Source: Lates calcarifer | Taxonomy: Eukaryota; Chordata; Actinopteri; Centropomidae | Direction of reading: 5' to 3' | NCBI RefSeq assembly: GCF_001640805.2 | Contig: NC_066851.1 | Span: forward strand, 1,433,971 to 1,497,970 | DNA length: 64,000 nt | In this document: positions 46,370 through 59,343 of the stretch, in pieces | Layout: each line of letters starts with the position of its first letter | Numbering within the stretch: position 1 is the first letter of the stretch | Made by a program: the position numbers and the translations under genes | Notes under the pieces: generated by a model | What the model saw: the letters and a program-made list of their open reading frames with translations, nothing else | What the model was told of the DNA's origin: nothing | The model's database searches: none

Positions 46370-46690
46370 GCGTGCTGACAGATAACCAGGAAGTGGCTTT
46401 AATGGCTGCTTATTTGACCTCTGACCTCTCACATCAATGCTTAAGGGTCATGTTCAACTTTCATGAGATATGCATTGGTTGTTATGGAGATGAGTCGTTA
46501 ACAAGGAAAGCTCGGGGTTATGACCCTGAGTCTACTAATGATGACCTCATATGGCTGCAGTATTTATCAGCCAGAACAATAGACATGTCAGTGTGCTTTC
46601 ATATGAATATTTCAACATTGGCCCTGGGTAAGGAATGACTGATTACCCTGTCTGAGCACTACAATGACTGTAGATAAGGAGCTCACCATG
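46370..46690. promoter_or_regulatory. Candidate conserved non-coding element (F) with DR1 site
   Basis: A balanced block with a perfect DR1 nuclear-receptor site (46415-46427), CATGAGATATGCATTGG (POU-like ATGCAT) and CATATGAATATTTC. An 88-codon plus frame (46372-46638) spans it without a known domain. It is separated from candidate E by only 150 bp, so both may belong to one regulatory block. Confidence 0.35.
46415..46427 (-). promoter_or_regulatory. DR1 nuclear-receptor half-site pair
   Basis: TGACCTCTGACCT on the plus strand is AGGTCA G AGGTCA on the minus strand: two perfect AGGTCA half-sites with a 1-bp spacer, the arrangement bound by RXR heterodimers, HNF4 and COUP-TF (NR2F) proteins. 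Confidence 0.55.
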
Positions 46691-47539
46691 GGAAAACACA
46701 TATTCACATACAGTCGCAATATTATTTATTCTCCCAGGTCAGTGCCATAAATAATAAATCATACATCTGAGACTTGAGTATGCTTAAATAACTCCACCTG
46801 CTCTGATCTGGTGCATGTTTTATTTATTCACTGTGTCCTGTCATTACTTGCTGCTCATCTAGCCACCACAGGGATCAATAACGTTTAATTCTGTTTACTG
46901 TTTACTAAAGATTTCTTCACTTTTCTGTTCATGTTGTTAAAACATGGAAATGATTAAGCCACATGCTCATGACTTGCTGTGGTCAGAGCTGGTGCTTGGG
47001 TCCATGTGAGTCTCTCAGGTCCTCAGAGTCATTACAGAGAAGATTAATTCTGTCCATATTTGTACATACAATTTGGCCATCCCAGTCCATTGACCCTGGC
47101 ACGCTTCCTAATGCTCTGGCATATACTCCAGCATCTGTCTGAGACCGCCCAATACACAACACAACACAGGAGGAGTGTGTGTGAATAAGCGTGTGTGTGT
47201 GCACTGCAAGTGAAAGGATACAATGTGTGTTAGGCAGAGGCAGAGATGATCCATTGCTGTATGTTGTCTGTGAAAGTAAAGTAGCAGTAATAGCTCTGTT
47301 TACAATAATGAAATGAATGTGCTGTTGATTTGTTGATTTTAGAAAGACAGACCTTGTACCTGAATTGTTTATCTAACACTCTATACACCATCATAACCTT
47401 AATGTATCCAATCACACCATATAAGATCTCTCTCAGTTGCACCAGCAGCAGACCAACCTGACCAGCTCACCTGTAATCTATGCATGCTTCCTTCAAGTTT
47501 CCCCTCCAACTTCAACTACAAGAAAAGTAGGATAAGAAC
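46691..47539. other. Intergenic, no gene seen
   Basis: Nothing recognised. Confidence 0.5.
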
Positions 47540-47561
47540 TTTTTTTTTTTTTTTTTTTTTT
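47540..47561. repeat. Poly-T, 22 bp
   Basis: Read directly. It directly precedes candidate element G and might be the tail of an old minus-strand retroelement, but no such element is recognisable. Confidence 0.95.
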
Positions 47562-47579
47562 CAGAAAATGATGAAAACC

Positions 47580-48020
47580 AGGATCAGGTATTAATTCACC
47601 TCTCACTCCTAATTCGGATGGGAATACGGGGAGCCCTGTTAATAATTGCAGACCGGTGAAAACGAAGCACGGGAGAAAGAGGGAAGCAGCTTGTGAGAAG
47701 AATAAAATTTCCATGGCTGATCTGCAGGAGCAGTTGTCGGGAGGTTAAGGTGAAGGCCAATCCTGCTGTAAGAGGGGCCAGGATTAAAGTCTTTGAGATA
47801 TGGATCCAAGGGCTCTCCGACTCTCAGTACCAGGGCTTAAGCATCATATCCGTGGACAGACGGATCAATACCCCTTGCTTTTCTTTCCCTCCATCTTCAA
47901 GGAGATTTTTGGCAGTGCTTTCATGGGGTCCTCTCCACATGCCCCTAATGACACGGTGGGAGCTATCGTTTAGGCCGCGGGGCTTCAATCCCAGCAGCAC
48001 TTGAAGGGCTGAGGAGAGTC
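47580..48020. promoter_or_regulatory. Candidate conserved non-coding element (G)
   Basis: About 440 bp of balanced, repeat-free DNA. Visible words: GTATTAATTCACC, CCTAATTCGGATGGG (47608-47622), GTTAATAATTGC (47638-47649; close to the HNF1 half-palindrome), GGATTAAAG, GGCCCCAAG-free G+C blocks and CCCTAATGACACGG. A 103-codon plus frame (47693-48004) covers it but shows no domain, and its neighbours are not exons. One of the two longest such blocks here. Confidence 0.37.
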
Positions 48021-48420
48021 AGGAGAGGTTGTAAGTCTTACATTTTATATAGAACATGTTGCTAGGACATTGGTGTGAGAATCATTCTTGCTTCACGTGT
48101 CATAAAATGTACAGTATATAAGGTGTCCGTGGGATCTGTGCTTTGATAAACATGATGAATCATCTGATCATTGTGGTGAGGTGATGATGAAATTCAGGGT
48201 AAAATATATTCCTTTCCACATACAGGTTAAGTTGCAAGTTTATGGACTGAGCTACTTCCAAAATCCACTCTTCACATTACACTCAGACCTCAGCATTAGT
48301 TTGCAGATATGCTGGATCATTATTAGTTTGCATTAGATGTTAAATACTTTCTCACATTCATAATTCAGTCAAATCTGAAGATTAACATTATCACAATGAT
48401 ATCACCCTCTTTTTTTAAGG

Positions 48421-48454
<34 letters not shown>

Positions 48455-49999
48455 GTGAATTCATTGATTTTTTTTTATAATTTAAGATTGTATCTCATAA
48501 TCATTATATATGGACAGCTCTATCACTAATACAGTAATTTACTGATTGCTGTTTGTTCATCCATGGTTACTGCTAATGGATAACTCAGCATCTTACAGTT
48601 AACTGACTGACTACATCACATCATTTTATTTTAAAATTTTTTCAAAGGCTCTGAATGTCCCATCAACAGCCGCTCTCTTCTATCTCTTATCTCCTATGTT
48701 AAAACACTGGGGACATAAAGATGAAAAGCATAAAACTGGCCAAGAACATCTACTGTATACAGTACCTCCAGGATGTCATCAAAGTACTTTGAAGTACCTT
48801 AATTTATCCTGAAAATAACGACACACCAAGCTACGACATTGTGACTATACTACAACAAACAAAGCAAAGTTACCCATGGGTTCAAAGAACTAAATTTAGT
48901 GGCGGACATCTCCTGTCAGTGTTGTCCACCTCTGATATAATCAAGGTTTAAAAATTCTGATTTGATGTTTTAGATTTTCTGCACAGCAACTGTCCAGTAT
49001 ATTTTTGTAAAATAACTATTATAACTATATAAAGAATAAAGGCTAAAATAAAGGTTGAGAAAACTGCATTTCATTCCCTAACAAGTACCAGCAGTGTTGG
49101 GCTGGATTTTATATAATAATAATAAAACTAAAAATAATAATAACAATAATTATAAATATATCAATAAAATAAAATGTCATAGAAATATAAAAGGAGAAAC
49201 ACACAGCCACTTTTATTTATTTATTTATTTTTATTTAATGTGGTAAAATACAAAGATTATAAAGCACAAAATTCCAGAGCACAGCAAAACAGAATGTTAG
49301 TATTGATACATATTGGTATGCAGTGAAAAATCTAGCATGTAACATGTAGTTCGATTTGAGATGACTGAATCCTGGACATAAAACAAACCTGGGATGAATT
49401 TCAGCCACAACCTTTTGTAATGCCACAGGCCACCTCTGATCTGTGATTGGTAGCCAAGATGAATCAAAATGATCGATTGACCCCTGGCTCCTACAGAAGC
49501 CTGTGGCCTGGAAACAACAGGGCTAGAGGTGCCAATGTGTGGTGTGAGGCAGGCCATCATGACAGACTAGCAGACACCAATCATAGCCAAGGGTTTTATT
49601 TGTTTTGGAAGTGTCCTTTAAACCAGGACAGGTGTGAGGAAATAGAAGAGAGGTCTTCATTACAATTTTATCATTGTAGAAACAATAAAAAAGATCTATA
49701 TTGAATGAGTGCAGACAATCCTAGCTTGGGAATTTCAGTGGAAAAACCACAATCACCCTGTAGTCCTGTCCTCATGAGGGGAGGGACCTTCTCATGTTCT
49801 CCACAGACAGTAGCTGTTGCTATAAACAGCCAATCAAACTCTGGAGCCCATACAGAGGTGGATTACAGCGATATGTACAGTAAGCTCAGAGCATGCTGTG
49901 CCATGCGAGCCTCCCCTATGGTCTGGTTTACACTACTTCTCTAAATCCAGTCTCTGGGGCACACAGAGGGTGAAAACATGACGCCCACCCTTTAGAAGT
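48021..49999. other. Intergenic, A+T-rich
   Basis: Contains (TTA)n at 48424-48453 and an (ATAA)n-like stretch at 49110-49170. Frames at 49447-49944 are short and have no domain. Confidence 0.45.
48424..48453. repeat. (TTA)n microsatellite
   Basis: About ten TTA units. Confidence 0.95.
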
Positions 50000-50603
50000 T
50001 CCATATTGAGCTCTCCTTTCACCGGCTTCCATTTTCCAGAGGGTCAGTGTTCAAATTTGATTTCATGCTCTGGCAGTGCTTACTGGCAGCGGCTGTAAAA
50101 GACGGGTGTGGGAGAGATTATCCGACAGTGGATTTAGCCAAGTTACACTGACCTAATTGAAACCAAATGATCTCTCTGGGCTGCTCACAGAGGGTGATTA
50201 AAGCTCCGTCTTGGCCACCTCTGTTTACTTAAAAACCAAGTTTCTAATAAATCGACACCCAGCACGACTGGTGAAGTCACTGGAGATGAATTCAGGCCAC
50301 AGTCGAGTTAGAGAGCAACGAGAACAGCTGCTTTAAATAGATACAGTTAGATCAGGCTCTTTCTGCCACAGAGCATCACAATGCTTTCATTAGTGTTGGT
50401 CTGAATTTCCAAAGATGGACGCCAAGAGATTACTGTTGACACATTCCTGTTAACTGTAAAAGATGCATCAGGCCCCAGCTTTTTAGGGTTTTGCCAGTCC
50501 CGGCCTGGCAGCCAGTGCTGAATACAGCAGTGCCAGGAAAGAGATATGGCTGTCCCAGAGTGAGAGCTTCCAGCCAGACATGCCGAAATGGAAAGTCAAC
50601 CTG

Positions 50604-50607
<4 letters not shown>
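50000..50607. promoter_or_regulatory. Candidate conserved non-coding element (H)
   Basis: The longest balanced block (about 600 bp). Visible words: GAGAGATTATCCGACAG, GACCTAATTGAAACC (50151-50165), GGTGATTAAAGCTCC, AGTTTCTAATAAATCGACACC, TTTAAATAGATAC and CCCGGCCTGGCAGCC. No recognised transposon or exon. It ends at the (GT)n tract at 50608. The call rests on texture and lack of repeats. Confidence 0.37.
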
Positions 50608-50641
<34 letters not shown>

Positions 50642-50678
50642 ATTACTGTATATATATGTGTGTGTGTGTGTGTGTGTG
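50608..50678. repeat. Double (GT)n microsatellite
   Basis: Sixteen GT units at 50608-50639, a short TATATATA linker, then eleven at 50657-50678. Confidence 0.96.
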
Positions 50679-51784
50679 GGTATTGGCTCCAAGAAAAAAA
50701 ATATGTGGATAAATGATTGACTGAACAAGAATGAAAACTTCAAAATGTGTTTGATATGGCTGTGATCTAATGACTGTCTAACACACACACTCACCTCCCA
50801 CTGTGCCGTTTCCCTGTAAATCATCCGTCTGCCTTAATTCATCATGCTCATCATATAATTTCATCCATACAAATGTGGAGTGGGCCAATTTTGTGTATCA
50901 CTGTTTTATCCCTTGTCAAGCCTTGAGTCAGATACTCTTAATAAATGGCTGAAAATAAATCACATTAGATAAGAGGAGCAATTGGATTTTCCTAGATGAG
51001 AGTAAAACAGTGAATCTGAACTGCTATTTAGTGTTGAACAGGGAGCTGTAATAAGGCTTTGAACAGCCTCCCAGATATACAACACAGAGAGCACAGGCTA
51101 CATTTAACCATTTCAAACCCTGGACCACACTTCATTCACTTATTTAACATTGTTCCCTTGCAAAAACTGTACTGTAACTGCAACCTGGAACTCCTGCTCC
51201 CTGTGATGTTGTTTTCAATATGAAAACAAGACAGGTAATATTAAAACAATGGCTGTGGCTCGTCCGACTGTAAGCTTTGCTATAATTTGAGGCAGCTGTT
51301 CACTGAGGTTCTGTTTCTAAGGAAGAAGGCTGATGTATCAGGTTTGGTGGTTTTAGGTGGTTTTTCAACACCACCCATATGTTAACTACAATAAGTGTGT
51401 TTTGTGGAATCACATTACAGTAACATCAGTAGTGCAGTGGCATAGGAAGAAACTGTGTTTTGGGTAGGCCAATACAAAAGTGGGTGGGTCATTTTTTTTT
51501 CCAGAAACCAACTAATAAGATTGTAAATTAGAATAAACATGAAGAAACCTCAACCTAGATGGAGGTGTTTTCGGACTTACACAAACCTTGCATGTCTGCT
51601 GCTGCCTGCCATAGAACTGTACATATCGTTGCAGTGTATCAATGAATGTGTGAAGAATGTGTGAAGAATGTGCTAATGTGCGCACACACCTTCAATGTTG
51701 CACGGAATTCAGTCTAAGCAAATTACTGTGGCTTGAGGAAAAGTTTGTTTTTAGAATCAGAGGAGAGAGGGACGTCTGGAACAC
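50679..51784. other. Intergenic, no gene seen
   Basis: Contains an 11-bp direct repeat AATGTGTGAAG x2 at about 51647-51669. Nothing else. Confidence 0.45.
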
Positions 51785-51846
51785 TCTGCTTATCCTGCTG
51801 CCACTGCCACCTGATCCCGGATAAATGGAAGAAAATGGATGAATGA
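51785..51846 (+). mobile_element. SINE-2-like 3'-tail fragment
   Basis: CACCTGATCCCGGATAAATGG AAGAAAATGGATGAATG is the tail type (GATAA.TGGA..GATGGATG) of SINE-2-like repeats. Very short, so tentative. Confidence 0.4.
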
Positions 51847-54800
51847 TTGGAGGTGTTTCATCAGTTGCAGATAAACAATCCGTTGAACCCAGGCCAGGCT
51901 GACTGGGAGAAAGTGCTAGCTGGGGAGCAGGTGGCCAGGCTAAGCTCTCTGTGGGCTAATGAGTCTGAAGAACTGGGCTGGGTGGACACAGTCAATGGAG
52001 GCAGACATGTGTCTTCATCCTCAACTCATGCTATTTTAAAATAACACATCAAACTTTGTTTTGCCATTGTGGTAGTGTTAACATTATGTCTCCCAAACCA
52101 GTAGCTAGCCATTTGACTGCAGACAGCTCAGACAAGTGACACAGAATGGTCAAACCAATAGGAATCAGTTACTGTACGTTCCTGAGACACAAGTGTTTGA
52201 ACAGTTTAAACCAGAAGTCAAATTCAACACACACATCAACAATAAGTCAAATTTAGATGTATTTCTTCCTTCACATATAGGTATATATGTGCCCGTGTGT
52301 GTGTGTGTGTGTGTGTGTGTATTTTATCAAACTTCACTTGGCTAAGTGGGCAGTAAAAGGGCATTCATATTTAATTTTCTGTGCACTGTGTAACTAACAG
52401 GCTCAAAACTGTAAAGAGGGTGTGCTCAACTGCACAAGACATCTCAACGACTGGAAGCAGTGAACTAACTATAAAGAAATTGAGATATACTATGCTGTAC
52501 AACACTTTGGTTACTTTGGAATGTGTTGTGAACTATTAATGCAATGCTGGAATCAAATATTTTTCATGAAAAACAAGATTAATGGTACCTGGATGAGTGA
52601 GCTGTGTTCATTACACCTCATAATATGAGTGTTGGTTGGTTGGTACATAGTGATATTTTTGCTTCTTTCAGAGCTTTGAAGCAATAGATTACACTTATCT
52701 TCTTTCTTGCAGAGAGATGTAAAGATACCACTCTGAGCTACAGCCAATTGCCACTTAACTCAGTGTAAACAGCTAGCCTGACTCTGTCCAAAAATATCAG
52801 ACTGTGCCGAGAAGCACCTGCAAAGTTTTATCACAACTGTTTACTCAAAAAACAAAGTGCAAAAATGACAAATTATGATTCACTGGGAGTTATATACCAG
52901 ACAATTTAATCTTCAAAATGACCTACATCACGACCTTGCTGTAGACCAAATGCTAGCTTGTTGGGTGAATGGATATACTGTACTATATTCACAAGAACTT
53001 CTCTGTTTGCAGAGTTACTATTAATAAAGACAATGTTCACACTTGCCTCAAATGCAGTGTGTGAAGCCTGCTGCTTGGTAGAAGAGTAATTTTGTGTTTT
53101 CATGAACTGGCCTTGTATATTGATTTGAACAATATAATCCCCAAACACATTTTTTTAAAATTATAGTATTATGCCTTATATACAGTAAAAAGTTGATTAT
53201 GAGAACTGACCTTTTAATTACATCTCCCCTACCAGCCACTGACTGTAATCCTGTCATTCTGCAGACCACCCTGTGTTCTTCAAAAAGACAAACGGCCAGT
53301 TGTTACTGGAAATTAAGTGGGACATAATAAGTTAATTCAGTGCCAGGGGAGTGCTGTCAATTCTGGAGCAGGCTTACAAACCAATGGCTGTTGCATAATC
53401 AACAGTGTGAATAACAGTGCATTCACTTCTCGGTGTATCAAGGTTGAGGTGACTCTGGTGTCAGAGAGGAGATGAAGAGATAAAGAGACTCTCAGCACAG
53501 GATACCACAGGCTGTAAAATATGTGTTATCAGAATTTTCCTTACCACCAATACACTGCTACTACTGCAGAAAGCTTGTCTTATTATGACGCTAAAACCAA
53601 CCATTTAATGGAAATAAAGAAAGACTTGTGTAGATAACCAATCCCCTTTTACCAAATTGTGGAGGGTTGACCTGCTGTAGAAGTAGCCATCATGTTACTG
53701 GCTGATTTAAACTTCACAGAACTCTCTGGTTAAGTAACATTAGAAACAGAAAAGGGGCACAAGAGGGAGATGCTAGGGGCCTACACTCTAAGCTGTTGCT
53801 GCTAACTTTGAGGCAGCCAGTGAGTTAGATTTAATCTAGCTCACTTTCCTGTCTGACTGCCAGACCCCTTGTGATTCTTGCCTCATCGAACTTTTTATTG
53901 GTTATGTTGCCATGTTTCCAGATTTCAGCAAATGGTGAGTTTAATGTTACCATTTGTCATTAAACTAAATACATAAATAAATCTTAAGCATAGAAATCCA
54001 GGTCAGCTGGCTTTCTGACCTTTGCTTTTCTTCAGTGGGAAAGACTTAATCAACTGTGATCCACCCTGACACATTCAAACATCTATATATGATATTTTAA
54101 ATAACAGCAGTGTATCAAATGATAATGTGAAAACTATGTGACAATGTGTAGGTGTCTGTGGTAGTGATCAATCAAACAGCGAATTCAGAGCTGACTCTGC
54201 AGCTCCCCTCTCCTTACAGAGCTTTATAGTGAATTTCAACTTAAGAACTGGAGACTAGCTTCATTATTAGTATTTGGGTTGGCTTTGCACTGCTGTCTAG
54301 CCTTGGCTGACTCTGCATTGTGCTACTGCTTTAAGAGTGTGGATAGAAGGTTAGCCAGATCACTGTGCTGTTTATTAATGTCAGCAAACTTCAGCCCTGT
54401 TTAAACAGTAGATTTACTGGTTTTATTCTGCCTTTTAAGGGCAGAAGTGGGGCAATCGAATATTGCTACCATAGCTAGTGGAGAAGCTTTCCTGGTGGGC
54501 TGGATTGTGGAAAAAACAAAGTTGGTGGTAGTAGTGTATGGCAGCCATTATCTCCTTCTCTGATTAAAAGCAAAAGTCTGTCCCTGCTGCCTCAATTCCC
54601 GGCCTCTGGCCAAGCCACCCACCACAGCTATTTCGCCTGGTCCCTGTGTTACATTTAATCATGTGTGTGCTTTCACTATTGTGGTTAGGCCACTTTGCAT
54701 ATGACGATGGGATGTTGGTGAGTAAAGCAGGGTAATAGAGAAAGAAAGAGATGGAGGGCAAGTGTGAGCAAAGTCCAAGGAAGAAAGAAAAGAGGTCATG

Positions 54801-55089
54801 CAATGACATCTTAGCTCAATACGAAGTCTTAGCCCACAATGTTTTGATAAAAGTGTGAACATACTTCAGATTAACCTTAGTTACTAATTTCCTGCAAGTT
54901 CCCAGTATGGTATTGAAAGAAAACATATCTTACTTTACATTAGCTGAATTAACTATAGTAGCAATACTAGTCTGCTGTTAAGTTTTGATACCATATGTAA
55001 AAAAATAAATAAATAAAAATCACTGGTATTTTTCATATGTTTTTCTGAAAGGCTGAATGACACTGAATTAAGCAATATTAACCAACCAC
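51847..55089. other. Intergenic, no gene seen
   Basis: Contains (GT)n at 52295-52320. Otherwise A+T-rich, unassigned sequence. Confidence 0.45.
52295..52320. repeat. (GT)n microsatellite
   Basis: Thirteen GT units. Confidence 0.95.
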
Positions 55090-55290
55090 TTCAATGATGC
55101 ACTGTCGTGCTCAAATGACGTTAAAGCACACCCTCGAGTGTAATATTGCGATTATACAACTATTACCAACAAAGTAAAATGTATATGGCGGAGTAATATT
55201 TTTAGTGATGAGCGAGGCGTGCTGTCATGCTGATTTGGGCACATTCTAAATGTCTCGTTGACCAATCAGATTGCTTGGTCAGAACTACTT
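55090..55290. mobile_element. Possible short dispersed repeat
   Basis: This 200-bp block is unusually CpG-containing for the window (CGTGC, GACGTTAAAGC, CCTCGAGTG, TTGCGATTATAC, GAGCGAGGCGTGC, TCTCGTTGACC). It includes GTGTAATATTGCGATTATAC and CTCGTTGACCAATCAGATTG, words I associate with a teleost dispersed repeat. No second copy in the window and no terminal repeats found, so a regulatory element is an alternative. Confidence 0.35.
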
Positions 55291-57097
55291 GTGGTATATT
55301 AAGCCCTTGTCCTTTGGCAGATGATGCTGGAACACAGTCAGAGTGGCTGTGTGCGCTCAGGCCAGGAGAGCCTGAGATGTCAGAGGCGGTGCATGTGATG
55401 CCTTGAACTAAGACATATTCACACCTCTCCAAACTCAGGAAATCCTCAAGAGAGAACGACATACTGTACTGTGCACACGTACACACATTGACAGTCTAGA
55501 ATACATGAGCCAACTGAAAATGTGTGTGTCTGTTGGTTGTATGCACCTGCACCACACTCTTATGACTAGTAAAGCCTCAGTTCTCAGGGTTTTTCACTTC
55601 ATAATTAACCATATATATTTCAGAAATGATGCATATTGGACATTTTAAGTGTCTGTAGTGTTGCTGGCTGTTATACTTTCTCTTGCTATCCGATATGGAA
55701 CTATTACCTCAACATGACAGAGAGTGCACATTCAGCACATTTGACAGTTGAACCTAAGCCTGAGAAGTGCATATTTCTTTTATATAATGCTGTGTCTGGC
55801 TCTCCATGATGCAGGTGTTGCAGTGCAGAGTTCACACTGATGTGGTCAGGTTTGTCTGTGAAGCTCCCAGCCAAGCCCTGCCACCACAAGACTTGTGTTA
55901 ACCCCTTCCTGTGTCACACATAAACACTTAATTTGAGGTTGCTGGCTGTAATGTGTTTAGAGGCTTAAGGTGTACAGGTCAACCTGCAACTTTTCATACT
56001 GTTTTAAGTTTTTAAAGTTGTTAACTTGTGCTGGTTTTAAGTGAAATAAGCAGGTCTACAAAAACATGTTAAACAAAATATTAATCACAGAAGAGTACTT
56101 TTACATACTTTAACATATGTTTGGAGGGGACAATAGGGAAAATGCAGTGTGTCAATAGTAGATTGTTAGCACTGGCTAACATTAGCCACCTGAAGTTACT
56201 GGTCATACTACACAAGCAGCAAATCCTCTTAGCATGGGTGATTTACCACTTAACCACATAAACTCATTCAACTTTTCATTTGTAAAAGAAAGATTACATT
56301 ACTTTTTTCTTTAAAAAGTTACATACTGTGTCTTTAAAGGCAGGATACCTGGCACTGACGGCCTGAAAATCTGACCTGCTGCTGTTAAGGGTTGTCAGTG
56401 TGCAGAAACTGTCTGATGCCACTTTGTTAGAACTTTTGCTCTTATGGTTTTTGTTTTTGACTCATTTCATTAAAGCTGAGGCAGGTCTAACCTTCATGAG
56501 AAGCAAATGAAGATTTTGGCTGTAGAGATGAAGAATTAAGACCATGGCTACTAGCCCACATTCTAGTGGCCAAGGCATTTTGATTGAGAAGATGCCATAT
56601 GAGGGAGAACATCAGTGCCTTGTATCCACTGAAATAATAAGCTGACCCAACCGCCCACTTTTCATTGTGCCTTTGAGCACTGTCCAACCATATGAATCCA
56701 CTCAGTCCCAAATGAGCAGCTTATTTTTCAAAGTGTCTCTCATTTGTGCTAACTCGGCACCCTTGAGATGGGAGGGGAGAGAGACGAAGAGTGGGGTGGA
56801 GCGGAGAGAAGCAGTGTCATCTTAGAGCATGTCAGATTATCCTGTCTGGCTTGGAAATCCTTAGATGGGTCAGATTTTCCCTGGTGGAAGGGTATGTGGT
56901 GGGAAAATGGGCAAAGAGCGTCTCTGTTGGAGCTCTGAATCCACACTTGCTTAAAAGAGGTGATATGTGATTTTGTTGTCACTGCAGACCATTGGATAAA
57001 ATCAGAGCCAAGGGTGGTACAGGCTTTTTAATGTTTTAATGGGGAAGTTAGCTATAACTTTGGTCTATTTTGTAGTCATAGTCATTACTTATATCAG

Positions 57098-57099
<2 letters not shown>
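55291..57099. other. Intergenic, no gene seen
   Basis: Nothing recognised. Confidence 0.5.

Positions 57100-57130
<31 letters not shown>
57100..57130. repeat. (AT)n microsatellite
   Basis: Fifteen AT units. Confidence 0.97.
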
Positions 57131-57133
<3 letters not shown>

Positions 57134-57240
57134 TGCTTGCTTCAACTTTGACCTACTACAGTTTTGATGATATGGCTTAATGTTCTCTTTGACAGTCTGA
57201 GGGCTCATGCTTCCTGCCTAGTCAGGAGACTAGACTATGT

Positions 57241-57272
57241 ATTATTGTTATTATTATTATTATTATTATTTT
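57241..57272. repeat. (ATT)n microsatellite
   Basis: About ten ATT units with one early break. Confidence 0.95.
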
Positions 57273-58744
57273 ATAATTCAAGTAATAAGTAAGTCAGTAT
57301 TAGACTACCCAACAGACTTTAATAACCAGTAGCTGCAAATTTAGCTATTTACTTTTAGCTATTACAGACCTACTCAAATCAACAACCTGAAATTTGTATG
57401 GCAATTCAGTTGTGTATACTTTAACATGGATAGCATGTTTGAGGCACCACAACAAAGAAATTTGTCCTAAGCAAAAGGTTAGCCAACCTAGCTGACTGGG
57501 CTTCTGACTCTCAGTGAGACTAAATCCCCTTCTGCAAGCAATGCAGCAATGTCCTATTGTTGTGGGATCCTTATAATGTTACACCACTGCCTTTGGTAGT
57601 TGGCTTCTTAGATTTATTTAACAACTTCAGTTTAGGTTACCTCAATTTTTTTGTGATGTGCCCTAGGATACTGCTTAAGTTTGTGGTATTCTTCCCAGTG
57701 ATTTTGTAGCCGCAAGGCTTCTCTACTGGCAAAACTACATTTACTTTTTCTTCTAAGTGGCATTTTATTTGAAGCAGGTTAAAATGTCAGCCTGTCTTGT
57801 TGTCGTCATGTTCTTTTCCGTTCAGTGTATGTTATCTGATCTCCTACAGCCATAACATTTACATTCATAGATAGGTCCAGTCTAACACTCTTGATGGTTG
57901 TGCTGCTGGTGTGCAGACTCACCAGAAAGATGATTAGAGTGTGTAGTCATTCAAAGAAGGACGTTTAGATAATGTCATTGACTAAAAGATAAATACTTGG
58001 ACCAAAAACCCCCAAAGAGTAGATGAAATTACATAGAATAGAATAGAATACATAGATTTTTTTTTTCAAACTACATTGTAGTCCTGTCTTTTTGCATGTT
58101 GATGTAGTAACAGTTAGTTTTTGGTGGCATCAGTGATGTCTTTGTTGACAAACATATTTAGTATTTCCAGTGAAAGCTTTTCCAAAGTTTCCAGTAAGAA
58201 CCATAACCATGTTATGCTCATTTAAAGCAGCACAAGGCAACTCACACACTGATAACTATACAGGAGCAATGGATAACATCAATATACAGATACTTTTCAA
58301 GGTTTCTTGTTTGCCAGTCCCACCAGTCTGGAGTGCCCTTATATAGATGGCGCCATTTTCGGTATCCAGCTATAATAATACATCCATGCCGTCAACCTAG
58401 TGGAAATCAGAAACCTAGCTTATCCCCTCAGGAAGTGGATGATGACGTGGTTCACCAAGCACCACGCACTCAATCAACAACAGCAAAGCTTCAACTACTG
58501 CTTATATTCAGCATGGTAGTGGAGATGATTTTGGATGTCTCAAAGGTCGCTGGAGGTGTCTGACCAAGCGGAATGACATTTCTGCTTCAGATGTTGGTGT
58601 TTCCTGTTTCCTGTTGAAATCTAGACAATACATATATGAAATCAACAGAGAACACTTTTTTAATGTAACACATTGGTGCTTAATTGTTAATCATCTAATG
58701 TCATACATAATACAACAGTCACAGGACTAAACTGCTACATTTAA
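57273..58744. other. Intergenic, no gene seen
   Basis: Contains a short (GAATA)n run near 58037-58050. No gene or recognised family. Confidence 0.45.
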
Positions 58745-58892
58745 TACGTAACTGTCATACTTTTACATATAAATGTACATTTGCTTAAGTAGATTTTTAT
58801 ATGCAGGACTTTTATTTGTAATGGAGAATTTTTACATCACTTTATTGGTACTTTTACTTAAATAATGAATCTGAATACCTCTTCCACCAGTG
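58745..58892 (-). mobile_element. hAT-type MITE, left end
   Basis: Ends TGAATACCTCTTCCACCAGTG, the reverse complement of the left terminus type at 45021. ACTTTTATTTGTAATGG AG, TTTTTACATCACTTTATTGG and TACTTTTACTTAAATAATG continue the match in reverse. About 150 bp remain, opposite orientation to the other two copies. Confidence 0.75.
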
Positions 58893-58969
58893 TTGTTGAG
58901 AATAACGGGAGGGAAAATGTAACATAATGCAGATTCCATATAAAGATGTAATATTGATAACAATAATTG

Positions 58970-58970
58970 C

Positions 58971-59014
<44 letters not shown>
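58970..59014. repeat. (AAT)n microsatellite
   Basis: About fifteen AAT units, lying between the MITE end and LINE-B. Confidence 0.96.
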
Positions 59015-59015
<1 letters not shown>

Positions 59016-59343
59016 GGCTATTATAATAATAGTAGCAATAAGACTAGAGGTAACACTAATCATTTTAAATATAATAGCAGGCATTGAGCAGGATCATAGG
59101 AGCAGCAGGAGACATGAGATCACAGACTCTACAGCTCCGAGGCAAAAAATACCTGCAGAAAGTGACGGAAGAGGAGAGAAACTGAAGAGGGAAACATAAA
59201 AGGGAAGATGACAAGTTAGTAACATGCATTCATGGGATATGAATTTGCAGAAAAAGAGAGAGGATCTCAGTGCATCATGGGAAATCGCCCAGCAGTCTTG
59301 GCCTATAACAGCATAACTAGAGGATGGTTCAGGCAAGACTGTA

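Noticed and set aside
46372..46638. 88-codon plus frame as an exon
   Set aside because: No domain or convincing splice sites; the perfect DR1 site and A+T cores favour a regulatory element.
47693..48004. 103-codon plus frame as an exon
   Set aside because: No recognisable domain and no neighbouring exons; treated as a candidate non-coding element.
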